The translations under genes were made by a program, and so were the position numbers. Below the pieces are notes generated by a model that saw only the letters and a list, made by a program, of their open reading frames with translations, had not been told where the DNA came from and made no database searches. Below are positions 40,425-49,624 of a DNA stretch of 64,000 nucleotides, piece after piece (the first letter of the stretch is position 1; each line of letters opens with the position of its first letter). The DNA lies in contig JAUJOR010000001.1 in assembly GCA_030447525.1 (NCBI GenBank), positions 425,466 through 489,465 of the forward strand, in the 5' to 3' direction. This DNA is from Chloroflexota bacterium (GTDB taxonomy: Bacteria; Chloroflexota; UBA11872; UBA12225).

Positions 40425-42086
40425 CTAGCGGCGGCGGACGACCTCGCGCCGGGTCTTGGCGTACCACTCCACCACGTTGCGAAAGCGGTCGGCCGGGGTG
40501 GCCATCACCCCGGGCTTGACCCCCCTGATCTTGCGGCTGATGGCAAAGTCATACGTCGGGTAGTAGAGGGGCAGGCTGGGAAGGTCCTCGGCGAACAGGG
40601 CCTGGAAGTCTGCGTAATAGCGCCCCCGCTCCGCCTGGTCGACGGCGCGGCGCCCACGCTCCAGCAGATCGTCGGCGCGACGGCTGCTGTACCCGGCGAT
40701 GTTGAGGCCCTGCTGGGCCTGCTGGCTGGAGTGCCACAGGGCGAAGGGATCCGGGTCAAAGCCATTCAGCTCCCAGCTGAACAGGGCCATTTCATAGCGC
40801 CTGGGGAGCAGGAAGTCTTGCACCAGCCCACCGGTGCCGGTGGCCTGCACTTCCACTTCGAAGCCGACGGCGGCGAGCTGGCGCTGGATCTCCTCGGCCA
40901 GACGCACGCGCTCCAGGCGATCGTTGGTCAGGAGGACGAGGCGTAGGGGCTTGCCGTCCTTGACGCGTACGCTGGCCTCCGGCTCGAGCTTCCAGCCGGC
41001 CCCGTCGAGCACGGCCCGCGCCCGCTGGGGGTCGAAGTCGTATCGCCTGGCGTCCGGGTTGTAGGCCCATGAGCCGGGCAGCACCGGGCCGTGGGCACGC
41101 TTGGCCCGGCCGTCTCGTGCGACGTCGATCAGCTTTTGTCGATCCACGGCGTAGGCAATGGCCTGGCGCACGTTGCGGTCGGCGAGGGTCGGGTTGGCGA
41201 GGTTGAAGAAGAGCAGCGTCAGGCTGGACTGCGGGGCGGTATAGACCGCCACCTCCCTCTCGTTGGCCAGGCGGGCGGCGTCGGCCGGGTCGACCATGGG
41301 CACTCCCTCGACCTCGTCGCGCTCTAAGGCGGTGAGAATGGTCTTGTGGTTGGGATAGATGCGGAACAGGACGCGGCTCAGGTACGGTCGCGGGCCGAAG
41401 TAGGTAGGGGCCGCTTCCAGGACGATGCGATCGGCCCAGACTTCCTTCACCCGGTAGGGTCCGGTGCCCACAGGCTGGATGTTGAAGCGGTGAGTCGGGA
41501 GGTCACGCGGGCTAACGTCGCCCAGGACGTGCGCTGGGAGGATGCCCACCGCGGTGTACTCGATGAACGGGGCGAAGCTATCTTTCTGGAGCGTCAGCTT
41601 CACCGTGCGATCGTCCACCTTCTCCGGGGCGACGTCCCGCCAGAATGCCCCCAGCGGCCCGGGGTACTGCTGGTCCTGCATCGCCTTCACGGTGAAGACG
41701 ACGTCCTCGGGAGACACAGGTACACCGTCGTGCCAGCGGGCATCGGGGCGCAAGACGAACGTATAGGCCCGGCCGTCCGGCGAGACCTGCCAGGACTGTG
41801 CCAGGTCTGGCACGGACTGGCCCTTGTCGTCGGTCTTGGTCAGGCCGCAGAAGACGAGGGAGTTGACGGCGCGACTGGCCTCGTCGTTGGCCAGGATGGG
41901 GTTGAGCGACTGCGGGAAGCCGGCCAATCCTTCCACATAGGCCCCGCCGTAGTCGGGCACCTCGGCGACGATGGCCGTGCGCTCGAAATAGGCCAGCACA
42001 GCCACCACCAGGGCGATCCCAGTGAGGGCGATCGCCACTTGCGATGACAGGCGTCCGATGACGAGAGGGCGAGCGATACGCTGCAC
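40425..42086 (-). CDS. Peptide ABC transporter substrate-binding protein (family 5)
   Basis: A 553-residue solute-binding protein anchored by an N-terminal transmembrane segment (VAIALTGIALVVAVLAYF) rather than a lipobox. SBP_bac_5 features are GFPQSLNPILANDEASRAVN, LAQSWQVSPDGRAYTFVLRP, WHDGVPVSPEDVVFTVKAM and NRNVRQAIAYAVDRQ. The protein would capture oligopeptides or a similar ligand. No permease or ATPase genes are adjacent; they must be elsewhere if needed. secG lies upstream at 42132. Confidence 0.9.
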   Translation of the reverse strand: MQRIARPLVIGRLSSQVAIALTGIALVVAVLAYFERTAIVAEVPDYGGAYVEGLAGFPQSLNPILANDEASRAVNSLVFCGLTKTDDKGQSVPDLAQSWQVSPDGRAYTFVLRPDARWHDGVPVSPEDVVFTVKAMQDQQYPGPLGAFWRDVAPEKVDDRTVKLTLQKDSFAPFIEYTAVGILPAHVLGDVSPRDLPTHRFNIQPVGTGPYRVKEVWADRIVLEAAPTYFGPRPYLSRVLFRIYPNHKTILTALERDEVEGVPMVDPADAARLANEREVAVYTAPQSSLTLLFFNLANPTLADRNVRQAIAYAVDRQKLIDVARDGRAKRAHGPVLPGSWAYNPDARRYDFDPQRARAVLDGAGWKLEPEASVRVKDGKPLRLVLLTNDRLERVRLAEEIQRQLAAVGFEVEVQATGTGGLVQDFLLPRRYEMALFSWELNGFDPDPFALWHSSQQAQQGLNIAGYSSRRADDLLERGRRAVDQAERGRYYADFQALFAEDLPSLPLYYPTYDFAISRKIRGVKPGVMATPADRFRNVVEWYAKTRREVVRRR

Positions 42087-42131
42087 GCCTTAGCCACGCC
42101 TAGGGGCGGCACTCACAGGGCCGGCCCGGCG

Positions 42132-42359
42132 CTACGCCCGCGTCACCAGCAGGATGCTGATGGAGGTGAACAGAAAGACGACCGAGAGGGCGATAGTGAA
42201 CTGGAACAGGATGCGATCGAAGCCCCGGCGCGAGGTGTAGATGGAGGCGTCCGTCCCACCGAAGGCGCTGCCCAGGCTGGCGCTCTTCACTTGCAGGAGG
42301 ATCACCGTGATCAGCGTGATGGCCATGATGATCTGCACGACGTAGAACAGTGTGACCAT
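42132..42359 (-). CDS. secG: Preprotein translocase subunit SecG
   Basis: A 75-residue membrane protein of the SecYEG translocon. It has two transmembrane segments (FYVVQIIMAITLITVILLQV and FQFTIALSVVFLFTSISILL) separated by SASLGSAFGGTDASIYTSRR, the SecG loop. A -10 TATACT (42371-42376) ends 11 nt before the ATG, with AAGGT between them. It lies downstream of tpiA, the usual order in many bacteria. Confidence 0.93.
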   Translation of the reverse strand: MVTLFYVVQIIMAITLITVILLQVKSASLGSAFGGTDASIYTSRRGFDRILFQFTIALSVVFLFTSISILLVTRA

Positions 42360-42370
42360 AGTCTGACCTT

Positions 42371-42376
42371 AGTATA
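42371..42376 (-). promoter_or_regulatory. -10 TATACT upstream of secG
   Basis: TATACT lies 11 nt before the secG start and is followed by AAGGT. It suggests secG has its own promoter besides any read-through from tpiA. No clear -35. Confidence 0.4.
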
Positions 42377-42463
42377 AGCCACATCCCCCGCGCCGGCCGA
42401 TAGCGGGCACAGGGCCCAAGTGGCGGCCGGGGGACGGGCGGACGATCGTCAGGTGGCCCGGGC

Positions 42464-43249
42464 TCAGCCGGCACCCATATGGGCCGCCGTGCAGATGGCG
42501 ATGAAGTCGGTGACCTTGAGGGAGGCGCCACCCACCAGGGCGCCGTCGATCTCCGGCTGACCGAACAGCTCAGGGGCATTATCCGGCGTGACGCTCCCCC
42601 CGTACTGCAGGCGCACCGCACCGGCCGGCCCCTCTCCGGCGACGCCGGCGACGATGCGTCGGATGACGCCGATGGTGGCGCCGGCTTGCTCGGCCGACGC
42701 CGGGCGCCCGGTGCCGATGGCCCACAGGGGCTCGTAGGCGATCACCATGCCGGCCACGTCGTCCCCTGAGAGGTGCTCCAGGGCCGCCTGCACCTGGCTG
42801 GCCACGACTCCCTCGGTCTGGCCAGCATCCTGCTGGGCCAGGTCTTCGCCGACGCAGACAATGGGGGTGAGGCCGTGGGCCAGGGCCGCCCGCACCTTGC
42901 GGTTGACCAGGGCGTCTGTCTCCCCCAGGTGAGCGCGGCGCTCGGAGTGCCCGAGGATGACGTAACGGCAGCCCAGGTCGGCGAGCATGACCGGAGATAC
43001 CTCGCCGGTGAAGGCCCCTTTGGGCTCGTAGTGGCAGTTCTGCGCCCCCAGGGAGACGCTAGCACCGGCCAGCGTCTCCCTGATAGCGGCGAGGGAGATG
43101 AACGGCGGACACAGAACGGCCTCGACGCCCCCAAGGGCGTCGAGTGGCCGGCAGAGGGCGGCGGCAAGGTCGCGCCCCTCCCCTAGAGTGGTATTCATCT
43201 TCCAGTTGCCAGCCACGATCGGCCGACGCTTCGTCTGCATCTCGCTCAC
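42464..43249 (-). CDS. tpiA: Triosephosphate isomerase
   Basis: Interconverts DHAP and G3P. It has AGNWKMNTTLGEGRDL with the catalytic Lys, VILGHSERRAHLGE with the catalytic His, and IAYEPLWAIGTGRPASAEQA with the catalytic Glu. At 261 residues it is normal. The start is GTG 43249 or ATG 43240. It is downstream of pgk by 138 bp. Confidence 0.97.
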   Translation of the reverse strand: MSEMQTKRRPIVAGNWKMNTTLGEGRDLAAALCRPLDALGGVEAVLCPPFISLAAIRETLAGASVSLGAQNCHYEPKGAFTGEVSPVMLADLGCRYVILGHSERRAHLGETDALVNRKVRAALAHGLTPIVCVGEDLAQQDAGQTEGVVASQVQAALEHLSGDDVAGMVIAYEPLWAIGTGRPASAEQAGATIGVIRRIVAGVAGEGPAGAVRLQYGGSVTPDNAPELFGQPEIDGALVGGASLKVTDFIAICTAAHMGAG

Positions 43250-43387
43250 GCTCCCCAGCGGTGACGCGCGTATTGGGCTCAGGGGTGTGCTGCCGTTGCT
43301 CGCACTACGAGGGAAAGGGCCCCCCGACGTGCCGGCTGACCCTGGACTCCTCGTCGCCCCCGGTCGCCGTTACGCCCGGTCTCCCGG

Positions 43388-44569
43388 TCAGGCGTCGTCC
43401 AGGGCGGCCACCCCGGGAAGCTCTTTCCCTTCCAGGAACTCCAGGGAGGCGCCACCCCCGGTGGAGACGTGGGTGACGCGCTCGGCCAGGCCGGCCTGTT
43501 CCAGGGCGGCCACGGAATCGCCCCCGCCGACGATGGTCGTGCCGTTCACCCGGCTCAGGGCCTCGGCCACCCGGCGCGTCCCGGCGGCGAAAGGCTCCAG
43601 CTCGAACACGCCCATGGGGCCATTCCAGACCACCGTCCTGGCGTCCGCCAGGGCCTCGGAAAAGGCCCGCACCGTCTCCGGCCCGATGTCCACGATCATC
43701 ATCTCCGCGGGGATGGCGTTCACGGCCACCACCTCGTGCCGGGCGCCGGCCTGGAACTCCGTGGCGACGACGCAGTCCCGTGGGAGGAGGAGCTCCTTGC
43801 CTGCTTGCCTGGCTCCCTTGACCAGCTGCGCGGCCGTGTCCACGGCGTCGGCTTCAAAATACGACCTACCGATCTCCAGCCCGTGCGCTCGGAGAAAGGT
43901 ATTGGCCATCGCCCCACCGACGAGCAACCGGTCGGCGCGCTGGATCAAGTTGTTGAGCACGCCGATCTTATCGGATACCTTCTTGCCGCCCACGATGGCG
44001 ACGAAGGGTCGCTCGGGGCGCAGCAGGGCGCGCCCCAGCATGGCCAGCTCTCGCTCCATGAGCTTGCCTGCCACGGCCGGCAGAAAGTGAGTCACGCCCT
44101 CAGTCGAGGCATGGGCGCGATGGGCAGTGCCAAAGGCGTCGTTGACGTACAGGTCGCCCAGTGCGGCCAGCTGCCTGGCAAACTCCGGGTCGTTGTCTTC
44201 CTCCTGGGGGTGAAAGCGGAGGTTCTCCAGGAGCAGGACGCCCCCTTCAGGCAGGTTCTCAACTGCTTGCTGCACCTCCGGACCGACGCAGTCGGGCACG
44301 GTGGTCACCGGCTTGCCGAGCAGCTCCCCGAGGCGGGTGGCGATGGGGGCCAGGCGCAGTCCTTCCTCAACCTTCCCGTCCGGGCGCCCCAGGTGGCTCA
44401 TGAGGATGACCTTGGCGCCCCCGTCCACGAGGTATCGGATGGTGGGCAGGGCGGCCTGAATACGGGTGTCGTCCGTGATCTGTCCGTCGGAGATGGGCAC
44501 GTTGAAGTCGACGCGCACGAGCATGCGCCGGCCCCGTACCGCTACGTCTTGAAGCGTCCGTTTTGGCAT
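43388..44569 (-). CDS. pgk: Phosphoglycerate kinase
   Basis: Makes ATP from 1,3-bisphosphoglycerate. RVDFNVPISDGQITDDTRIQ is at the N-terminus, HLGRPDGKVEEGLRLAPI and LLLENLRFHPQEEDNDPEFA follow, and FVAIVGGKKVSDKIGVLNNL, GPMGVFELEPFAAGTRRVAE and VSTGGGASLEFLEGKELPG complete the set. At 393 residues it is normal. It starts 4 bp after the gap stop. Confidence 0.97.
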   Translation of the reverse strand: MPKRTLQDVAVRGRRMLVRVDFNVPISDGQITDDTRIQAALPTIRYLVDGGAKVILMSHLGRPDGKVEEGLRLAPIATRLGELLGKPVTTVPDCVGPEVQQAVENLPEGGVLLLENLRFHPQEEDNDPEFARQLAALGDLYVNDAFGTAHRAHASTEGVTHFLPAVAGKLMERELAMLGRALLRPERPFVAIVGGKKVSDKIGVLNNLIQRADRLLVGGAMANTFLRAHGLEIGRSYFEADAVDTAAQLVKGARQAGKELLLPRDCVVATEFQAGARHEVVAVNAIPAEMMIVDIGPETVRAFSEALADARTVVWNGPMGVFELEPFAAGTRRVAEALSRVNGTTIVGGGDSVAALEQAGLAERVTHVSTGGGASLEFLEGKELPGVAALDDA

Positions 44570-44573
44570 CGCG

Positions 44574-45593
44574 TCACGCAGTGGCAGAAGCGGGTACCTT
44601 GCTGGCGATCAGGTGGGCCAGGTCGGCGACGCGGCAGGCATAGCCCCACTCGTTGTCGTACCAGGAGGCCACCTTGACCAGGTTGCCGGCCACCACCATG
44701 GTCAGCTGGGAGTCGACGATTGAGGAATGCTCGTTCCCCTTCAGGTCCATGGAGACCAGGGGCTCGTCTGTGACGTCGAGGATGCCCTTCATCGGCCCCT
44801 GGGCGATGCGCCGCAGGGTGTGGTTGACTTCGTCGGTGGTGGTGTCGCGCTCGGTTACGGCGACGAACTCCACGATGGAGACGGTGGGCGTGGGGACGCG
44901 GTAGGCGACGCCGTCGACGATCCCCTTGACCTCCGGGATCACCAGGCCCACAGCACGGGCGGCCCCGGTGGTGGTAGGGACGATGTTCAGCGCCCCGGCG
45001 CGGGCCTCGCGCAGGTCCTTGGCCGCCAGGTCGAGGATCTTCTGGGAGTTGGTGTAGGAATGGACGGTGGTCATCATGCCCTTGATGATCCCGAACTCGT
45101 CCCGGACGACCTTGACCACCGGCGCCAGGCCGTTGGTCGTACAAGAGGCGTTGGAGATGACGTTGTGGCTCGCGGGGTCATACCGCTCGTGGTTCACGCC
45201 CAGGACGATAGTGATGTCCTCACCCTTGGCCGGGGCGCTGATCAGCACCTTCTTTGCCCCGGCCTGGAGGTGCTTGTCCGCGTCCGGCCGGTTGGTGCCC
45301 ACGCCGGTGGACTCGATCACCAGATCCACGCCCCGGCCGCCCCAGTCCAGCTTCGTCCAGTCCTTCTCGGCCGTTACCTCCACCCTGCGCCCGTCCACGA
45401 CAAAGGCGTCCTCCTGGGCCTCCACAGTGCCCCGGAAGGCCCCGTAGTTGCTGTCATGGCGCAGCAGGTGGGCGTTCGTCTGCGTGTCAAACAGGTCATT
45501 CACGGCCACGACCTCGAGATCAGGGTGGCGTTCCATGATGGCCTTGAAGGCTTGGCGGCCGATCCGGCCGAACCCGTTGATAGCGATTCGCAT
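44574..45593 (-). CDS. gap: Glyceraldehyde-3-phosphate dehydrogenase
   Basis: NAD(P)-dependent glycolytic enzyme. The N-terminus [20 protein letters not shown] and the active-site [16 protein letters not shown] (Cys near residue 151) are typical; the C-terminal [20 protein letters not shown] is universal. GAGGAG lies 6 nt before the ATG. It heads the gap-pgk-tpiA run, consistent with a glycolytic operon. Confidence 0.98.
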   Translation of the reverse strand: MRIAINGFGRIGRQAFKAIMERHPDLEVVAVNDLFDTQTNAHLLRHDSNYGAFRGTVEAQEDAFVVDGRRVEVTAEKDWTKLDWGGRGVDLVIESTGVGTNRPDADKHLQAGAKKVLISAPAKGEDITIVLGVNHERYDPASHNVISNASCTTNGLAPVVKVVRDEFGIIKGMMTTVHSYTNSQKILDLAAKDLREARAGALNIVPTTTGAARAVGLVIPEVKGIVDGVAYRVPTPTVSIVEFVAVTERDTTTDEVNHTLRRIAQGPMKGILDVTDEPLVSMDLKGNEHSSIVDSQLTMVVAGNLVKVASWYDNEWGYACRVADLAHLIASKVPASATA

Positions 45594-45850
45594 CGTCTTC
45601 TCCTCTGAAGTCCTGGGAGTTGCGGGCTAAGCGCGGCGCGAGCGTACATCCGGCCCCCGGGCCGGCGCCGTCGCGCCCATGCTAAGGATACCCTTAGAGA
45701 ACGTTGAGCGAGAAGAAGGTGTCCAGGTCCATCCCCAGGGGGCACCGCACCCGCCGCCGCCCGGCGCGGCGTTCTCGGCCGCTCTCGTTCTACGTGTTTA
45801 CGGCCGTCAGTCTGCTCGTCGCCATCAGCCTGGCCTTGCCATTTTGCGCC
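45594..45850. other. Intergenic region upstream of gap
   Basis: No gene is supported. The palindrome CTAAGGATACCCTTAG (45682-45697) lies about 90 bp before the gap start and partly covers a possible -10 (TATCCT on the minus strand). This is a candidate operator for the glycolytic operon. Confidence 0.45.
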
Positions 45851-47275
45851 TCACCCGGATGAAGCCGGTGGGCCCGGTGGACCAAGGGGCCCTTCAGCCA
45901 GGGGCTCGACGAGGAGGCGCAGGCCGCGACGTCCCACGACCCGGACGCGCTCTCCCGGCTGCACCGAGCCCGGGGGCCACTCCGCCGACCAGGTCCGGCC
46001 GCGCAGGTGCACCGTCCCCGTAGCGTCCACCACCTGTCCGGCGATACCGACCTCGCCCGCCCCGGGCAGATCGTTCACCTGAGGCTGACGGAGGGTGGCG
46101 AGACCTTGCTTGACCAGCCAGCCGAACAGCGCGGCGCTCCCTATTCCCAGGGAGGCGATCAGCCATGGGTTCAGCGCGGCCGGGGCGCCGAAGGGCGCTC
46201 CCGTCGCCGGGCGGAAGAGGAGGATTGAGCCGGCGACAAAGGTGACGACGCCCCCCAATGCCAGCAGCCCATGGCTGGCGACCTGCGTTTCGGCCAGCAG
46301 GAGCGCGGCGGCGACCACCATGATGCCGGCGCCGGACCAGGCCACCGGGAGGTTGCTAAAGGCGTACAGGGCCAGGGCGAGGCTGGCAAAGCCGATCAGG
46401 CCGGGCACCGTCACGCCCGGAGCGGCGATCTCGGTGATGACCCCGTACAGGCCGATGACGAACAGGAGGTAGGCCACGTTGGGGTCGATGATCAGGTTGA
46501 GCCACCGCTCCCACGGTGCCATTGGCACCGGCATGGCCGCCAGGCCACGCGTCGCCAGCGGGCGCGTCCCCCAAGGGCCGGTGACGCGTCGCCCGTCGAG
46601 CTTCGTCAGCAGGTCGTCTACGTCGCCGGCAACCTCGTCCACGACGCGCAGGCGGAGGGCATCGCTCGCCGTCAGGGAGGCCCCATCGCGCATCGCCCCC
46701 TCGGCCCAGGCGGCGTTTCGCCCCCGTGCCTGGGTCAAGGCAGCCGCCCAGGCGACGGCCGAGGGGGGCGTCTGAGCCGCCGCCTCGCCGGTGAAGCCTG
46801 GCGGCCGTCCGGCAATAGCCGTCCCTGGAGCCATGGCCACGATATCGGCGGCCTGGGCGACGTAGAGTCCGGCGGCCGCGGCCCGCGCCCCTGCCGGCGC
46901 GACGAAGACGATGACGGGGATGCCGGATCCCTCGATGCGCCGGACGACACGTCTCGTGGCCCCCTCGTAGCCCCCGGTGACATCGAGCATGATCACGGCA
47001 GCCTCGCTTGCCTGGCGCTCGGCGGCGTCTAGCAGGCGCTCGACGTAACGCACAGTACCCCCATTTACCAGGCCCTCGATCCGTCCCAGGGGCAAGACGT
47101 GCGGGATGGCCGGCGTGTCTTGTGCCGGCGGGGCAGCGAGTGATCCCGCCGCCCCGATGCCGGTTATGGTCAGCGCGCACAGGGCCACGACCAACCCAGA
47201 GAGCACAGTCCTGCAGCGCCGGGGGTGACGGCCGCGCCCTGGCGCCGGGACGGCGTTACGGTCAAGATGACGCAC
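45851..47275 (-). CDS. NfeD-family membrane protein, likely protease-dead
   Basis: A 474-residue protein with an N-terminal signal, a ClpP-class serine-protease-like domain, four or more transmembrane helices (residues about 270-390) and an OB-fold NfeD C-terminal domain (GEVGIAGQVVDATGTVHLRG). Active members have a Ser in a [G]ARAASAG motif and a Lys two helices later. Here the Ser position reads GARAAAAGLYVAQ, and the Lys before the ALTQARGRNAAWAE helix is absent. The start is GTG 47275 with GGAGG 7 nt upstream; the frame above is not coding. Membrane-quality-control role inferred. Confidence 0.85.
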   Translation of the reverse strand: MRHLDRNAVPAPGRGRHPRRCRTVLSGLVVALCALTITGIGAAGSLAAPPAQDTPAIPHVLPLGRIEGLVNGGTVRYVERLLDAAERQASEAAVIMLDVTGGYEGATRRVVRRIEGSGIPVIVFVAPAGARAAAAGLYVAQAADIVAMAPGTAIAGRPPGFTGEAAAQTPPSAVAWAAALTQARGRNAAWAEGAMRDGASLTASDALRLRVVDEVAGDVDDLLTKLDGRRVTGPWGTRPLATRGLAAMPVPMAPWERWLNLIIDPNVAYLLFVIGLYGVITEIAAPGVTVPGLIGFASLALALYAFSNLPVAWSGAGIMVVAAALLLAETQVASHGLLALGGVVTFVAGSILLFRPATGAPFGAPAALNPWLIASLGIGSAALFGWLVKQGLATLRQPQVNDLPGAGEVGIAGQVVDATGTVHLRGRTWSAEWPPGSVQPGERVRVVGRRGLRLLVEPLAEGPLGPPGPPASSG

Positions 47276-47386
47276 GGGCTTACCTCCGCCAGGGGGCCTG
47301 AAGGGGGAGACGCCGGGGAGTTGCCGCCGAGCGCGATCTGTCCAGCACCAGGTACCATCTAAGTGTAGACTGGGGAGGACGGCACG

Positions 47387-47728
47387 ATGGTGCGGGAGCG
47401 TCGGAGGCCTGATCCGGCGGCGTCGCGGGCGGAGCGCCCGCTGCCGAACGGCAGCGCACCGGTTCGGGCGGCCCGACGGGCGCGCTACGACAGCTGGGAT
47501 GGTCAACGGGTGCGGGCGCTGCGCCGGCACATGGGCTACACCCAGCAGCAGCTGTCCGACGAGCTGGGCACCCGTCAGCAGACGGTCAGCGAGTGGGAAA
47601 CCGGGGTCTACCAGCCCCGCGGGGCCTCCGCCCGTCTACTCAGCCTGGTAGCGGAGCAGGCCGGCTTCCGCTATGACGTCTCCGCCCCGGTAGACGATGA
47701 GCCTGGCGATGGCAAAGCCGGCGACTAG
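47387..47728 (+). CDS. XRE-family transcriptional regulator
   Basis: A 113-residue DNA-binding protein. After a basic N-terminal stretch it has an XRE helix-turn-helix (RVRALRRHMGYTQQQLSDEL, TRQQTVSEWETGVYQPRGAS). GGGGAGG lies 8-9 nt before the ATG. The next gene, a membrane protein, overlaps its 3' end by 32 bp, so it may regulate that protein or its own operon. Confidence 0.85.
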   Translation: MVRERRRPDPAASRAERPLPNGSAPVRAARRARYDSWDGQRVRALRRHMGYTQQQLSDELGTRQQTVSEWETGVYQPRGASARLLSLVAEQAGFRYDVSAPVDDEPGDGKAGD

Positions 47729-48185
47729 GACGGGCGCGACCCCGGGCGCGCCGCGCTCGATGAGCCTGAAGTGGCGGGCCATCCTCGGCGGACTGGGGGT
47801 TGCCTACATCGCCTCGGTGGCGATGGGAGTGCTCCTGGCCCGTGGGGGCCTGGCCGGTAACCTCTCACTGCTCCCGATCGTCCAGTTCCTGGGCCTATTC
47901 GCCGGTGGCTACGTTGCCGGTCGGTGGGCCCAGGGGCGAGGGAGAACGGTACCCGGTGGCCGTCCGGCGCAGCCGGTTTCAGGGTTCATGAACGGCGTGG
48001 CCGTGGCCGTGGCCTTTATCGTGGTGTGGGCCGTGCAGAACGCCGTACAGGAGGCGTGGCTGGTGCAAGAGTACGGTCCCGTGGCCCTGCCGAGGATGAA
48101 CATGGGGGGCATCATCCTGGGCGATCTCTTGCTCCTTTCAGGGGCGGCCCTGGGTGGATGTCTGGCGGAAAGAGAGCAAAGGTAA
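47697..48185 (+). CDS. Hypothetical membrane protein overlapping the XRE gene
   Basis: A 162-residue protein with four hydrophobic segments (ILGGLGVAYIASVAMGVLLA, IVQFLGLFAGGYVAGRW, GVAVAVAFIVVWAVQNAVQE, GIILGDLLLLSGAALGGCLA) and a basic tail; I do not recognise the family. The start ATG at 47697 overlaps the XRE gene; an internal ATG at 47709 is an alternative. glyA follows by 3 bp. Confidence 0.6.
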   Translation: MSLAMAKPATRTGATPGAPRSMSLKWRAILGGLGVAYIASVAMGVLLARGGLAGNLSLLPIVQFLGLFAGGYVAGRWAQGRGRTVPGGRPAQPVSGFMNGVAVAVAFIVVWAVQNAVQEAWLVQEYGPVALPRMNMGGIILGDLLLLSGAALGGCLAEREQR

Positions 48186-48188
48186 GCC

Positions 48189-49526
48189 ATGACATCGTTT
48201 GACGGCGCCGGCGGCCTGGCCACGACAAGTGTGACCACCAGTGAGACATTGGCCCACGTGGATCCGGAAGTGTATGCGGCGATCCAGGGGGAGACCCAGC
48301 GCCTTCGAGAGACGATCCAGCTGATCCCCTCGGAGAATTACCCCAGCGCCGCTGTGCTGGAAGCCAATGGCTCGGTGTTGACGACGAAGTACGCCGAAGG
48401 CTACCCCAAGCGCCGTTTCTACCAGGGGTGCGCCTGGGTGGATGCAGTGGAAGACCTGGCCCGCCGGCGCGCCCGGCGCCTCTTCGGGGCTGAGCATGCC
48501 AATGTGCAACCCCACTCCGGCAGCTCGGCCAATATGGGCGTGTACTTCGCCGCCCTGGAGATCGGCGATACGGTGCTGGGCATGGACCTCAACGCCGGGG
48601 GACACCTGACGCATGGCTCTCCGGTCAACTTCTCGTCCAGGCTGTACCGCTTCGTGGCCTATGGCGTTGATCCGATCAGCGAGCGGATCGACTTTGGACA
48701 GGTGGCCGCCCTGGCCCGGGAGCACCGGCCGAAGATGATCGTCGTCGGCGCCACGGCCTACCCTCGTGTCTTCGACTGGGCGGCCTTTCGGGAGATCGCC
48801 GACTCCGTGGGCGCGCTGCTCCTGGCGGACATGGCCCACGTGTCTGGCCTGGTGGCCGGGGGCGCCCACCCATCCCCCATCCCCTACGCCGATTTCTGCA
48901 CTTCCAGCACGCATAAGACGCTGCGGGGCCCGCGTAGCGGCTTCGCCCTCTGTCGCAAACAGTACGCCGAGGCGCTCGACCGGGCCATCTTCCCCGGTCT
49001 GCAGGGGGGGCCTCTGGAGCACGTCATCGCCGCCAAGGCCGTGATGTTCCACGAGGCGGCCCGGCCGGCGTACCGCGAGTATTGCCGGGCCGTGGTGGCT
49101 AACGCCGCCGTCCTGGCCGAGACGCTCCTTTCGGAAGGGCTCCACGTCGTCACTGGAGGAACGGACAACCACCTCGTGCTCGTCCGCCTGGAGTCGGCTG
49201 AGCCGGCGGGGCGCGCGGCGGCCGCCGCCCTGGAGCGGGCGGGGCTGATCGTGAACAAGAACACCGTGCCCGGCGAGCAAGGAACGGCGGTGAATCCCAG
49301 CGGCATCCGCCTGGGTAGCCCGGCGGCGACCACCTTTGGCTTCGGCGCGGACGAGTTCCGTGAGATCGGGCGCCTGGTGGCCGGGGTGGTCCGCGCCACA
49401 GAGGATGAGACGCTGATCGCTCGCACGGGGGCGCGGGTCAAAGAGATGTGCGCGGCCGTCGAGGCGCGGCGGGACGTCCAGGCCGGAACGGAAGGCGCCG
49501 CCGAGCGCGTGGCGGCGCTGGCCTGA
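48189..49526 (+). CDS. glyA: Serine hydroxymethyltransferase
   Basis: Interconverts serine and glycine with methylene-THF. SENYPSAAVLEANGSVLTTK at the N-terminus, the HSGSSANMGVYF and GATAYPRVFDW substrate/PLP region, and the PLP Lys in STHKTLRGPRSG (about residue 243) are clear. The N-terminal lead before HVDPEVYAAIQ is longer than usual. At 445 residues it is normal. It is the third gene after the XRE and membrane-protein genes and shares one-carbon metabolism with folD. Confidence 0.97.
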   Translation: MTSFDGAGGLATTSVTTSETLAHVDPEVYAAIQGETQRLRETIQLIPSENYPSAAVLEANGSVLTTKYAEGYPKRRFYQGCAWVDAVEDLARRRARRLFGAEHANVQPHSGSSANMGVYFAALEIGDTVLGMDLNAGGHLTHGSPVNFSSRLYRFVAYGVDPISERIDFGQVAALAREHRPKMIVVGATAYPRVFDWAAFREIADSVGALLLADMAHVSGLVAGGAHPSPIPYADFCTSSTHKTLRGPRSGFALCRKQYAEALDRAIFPGLQGGPLEHVIAAKAVMFHEAARPAYREYCRAVVANAAVLAETLLSEGLHVVTGGTDNHLVLVRLESAEPAGRAAAAALERAGLIVNKNTVPGEQGTAVNPSGIRLGSPAATTFGFGADEFREIGRLVAGVVRATEDETLIARTGARVKEMCAAVEARRDVQAGTEGAAERVAALA

Positions 49527-49624
49527 GCTAGCCGGCTGATCGCTTGATGGCCTGTGGCCGCCGCCGTAGTTGAGCCGGCCTCTGGGGCAGTACGCTCGCG
49601 GAGGCTCGGCCGGAGGGTTCCTCT

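Noticed and set aside
47276..47530. Upstream extension of the nfeD frame
   Set aside because: It overlaps the XRE gene, is Arg/Pro-rich, and a GTG with a good GGAGG site at 47275 precedes a signal-like sequence.
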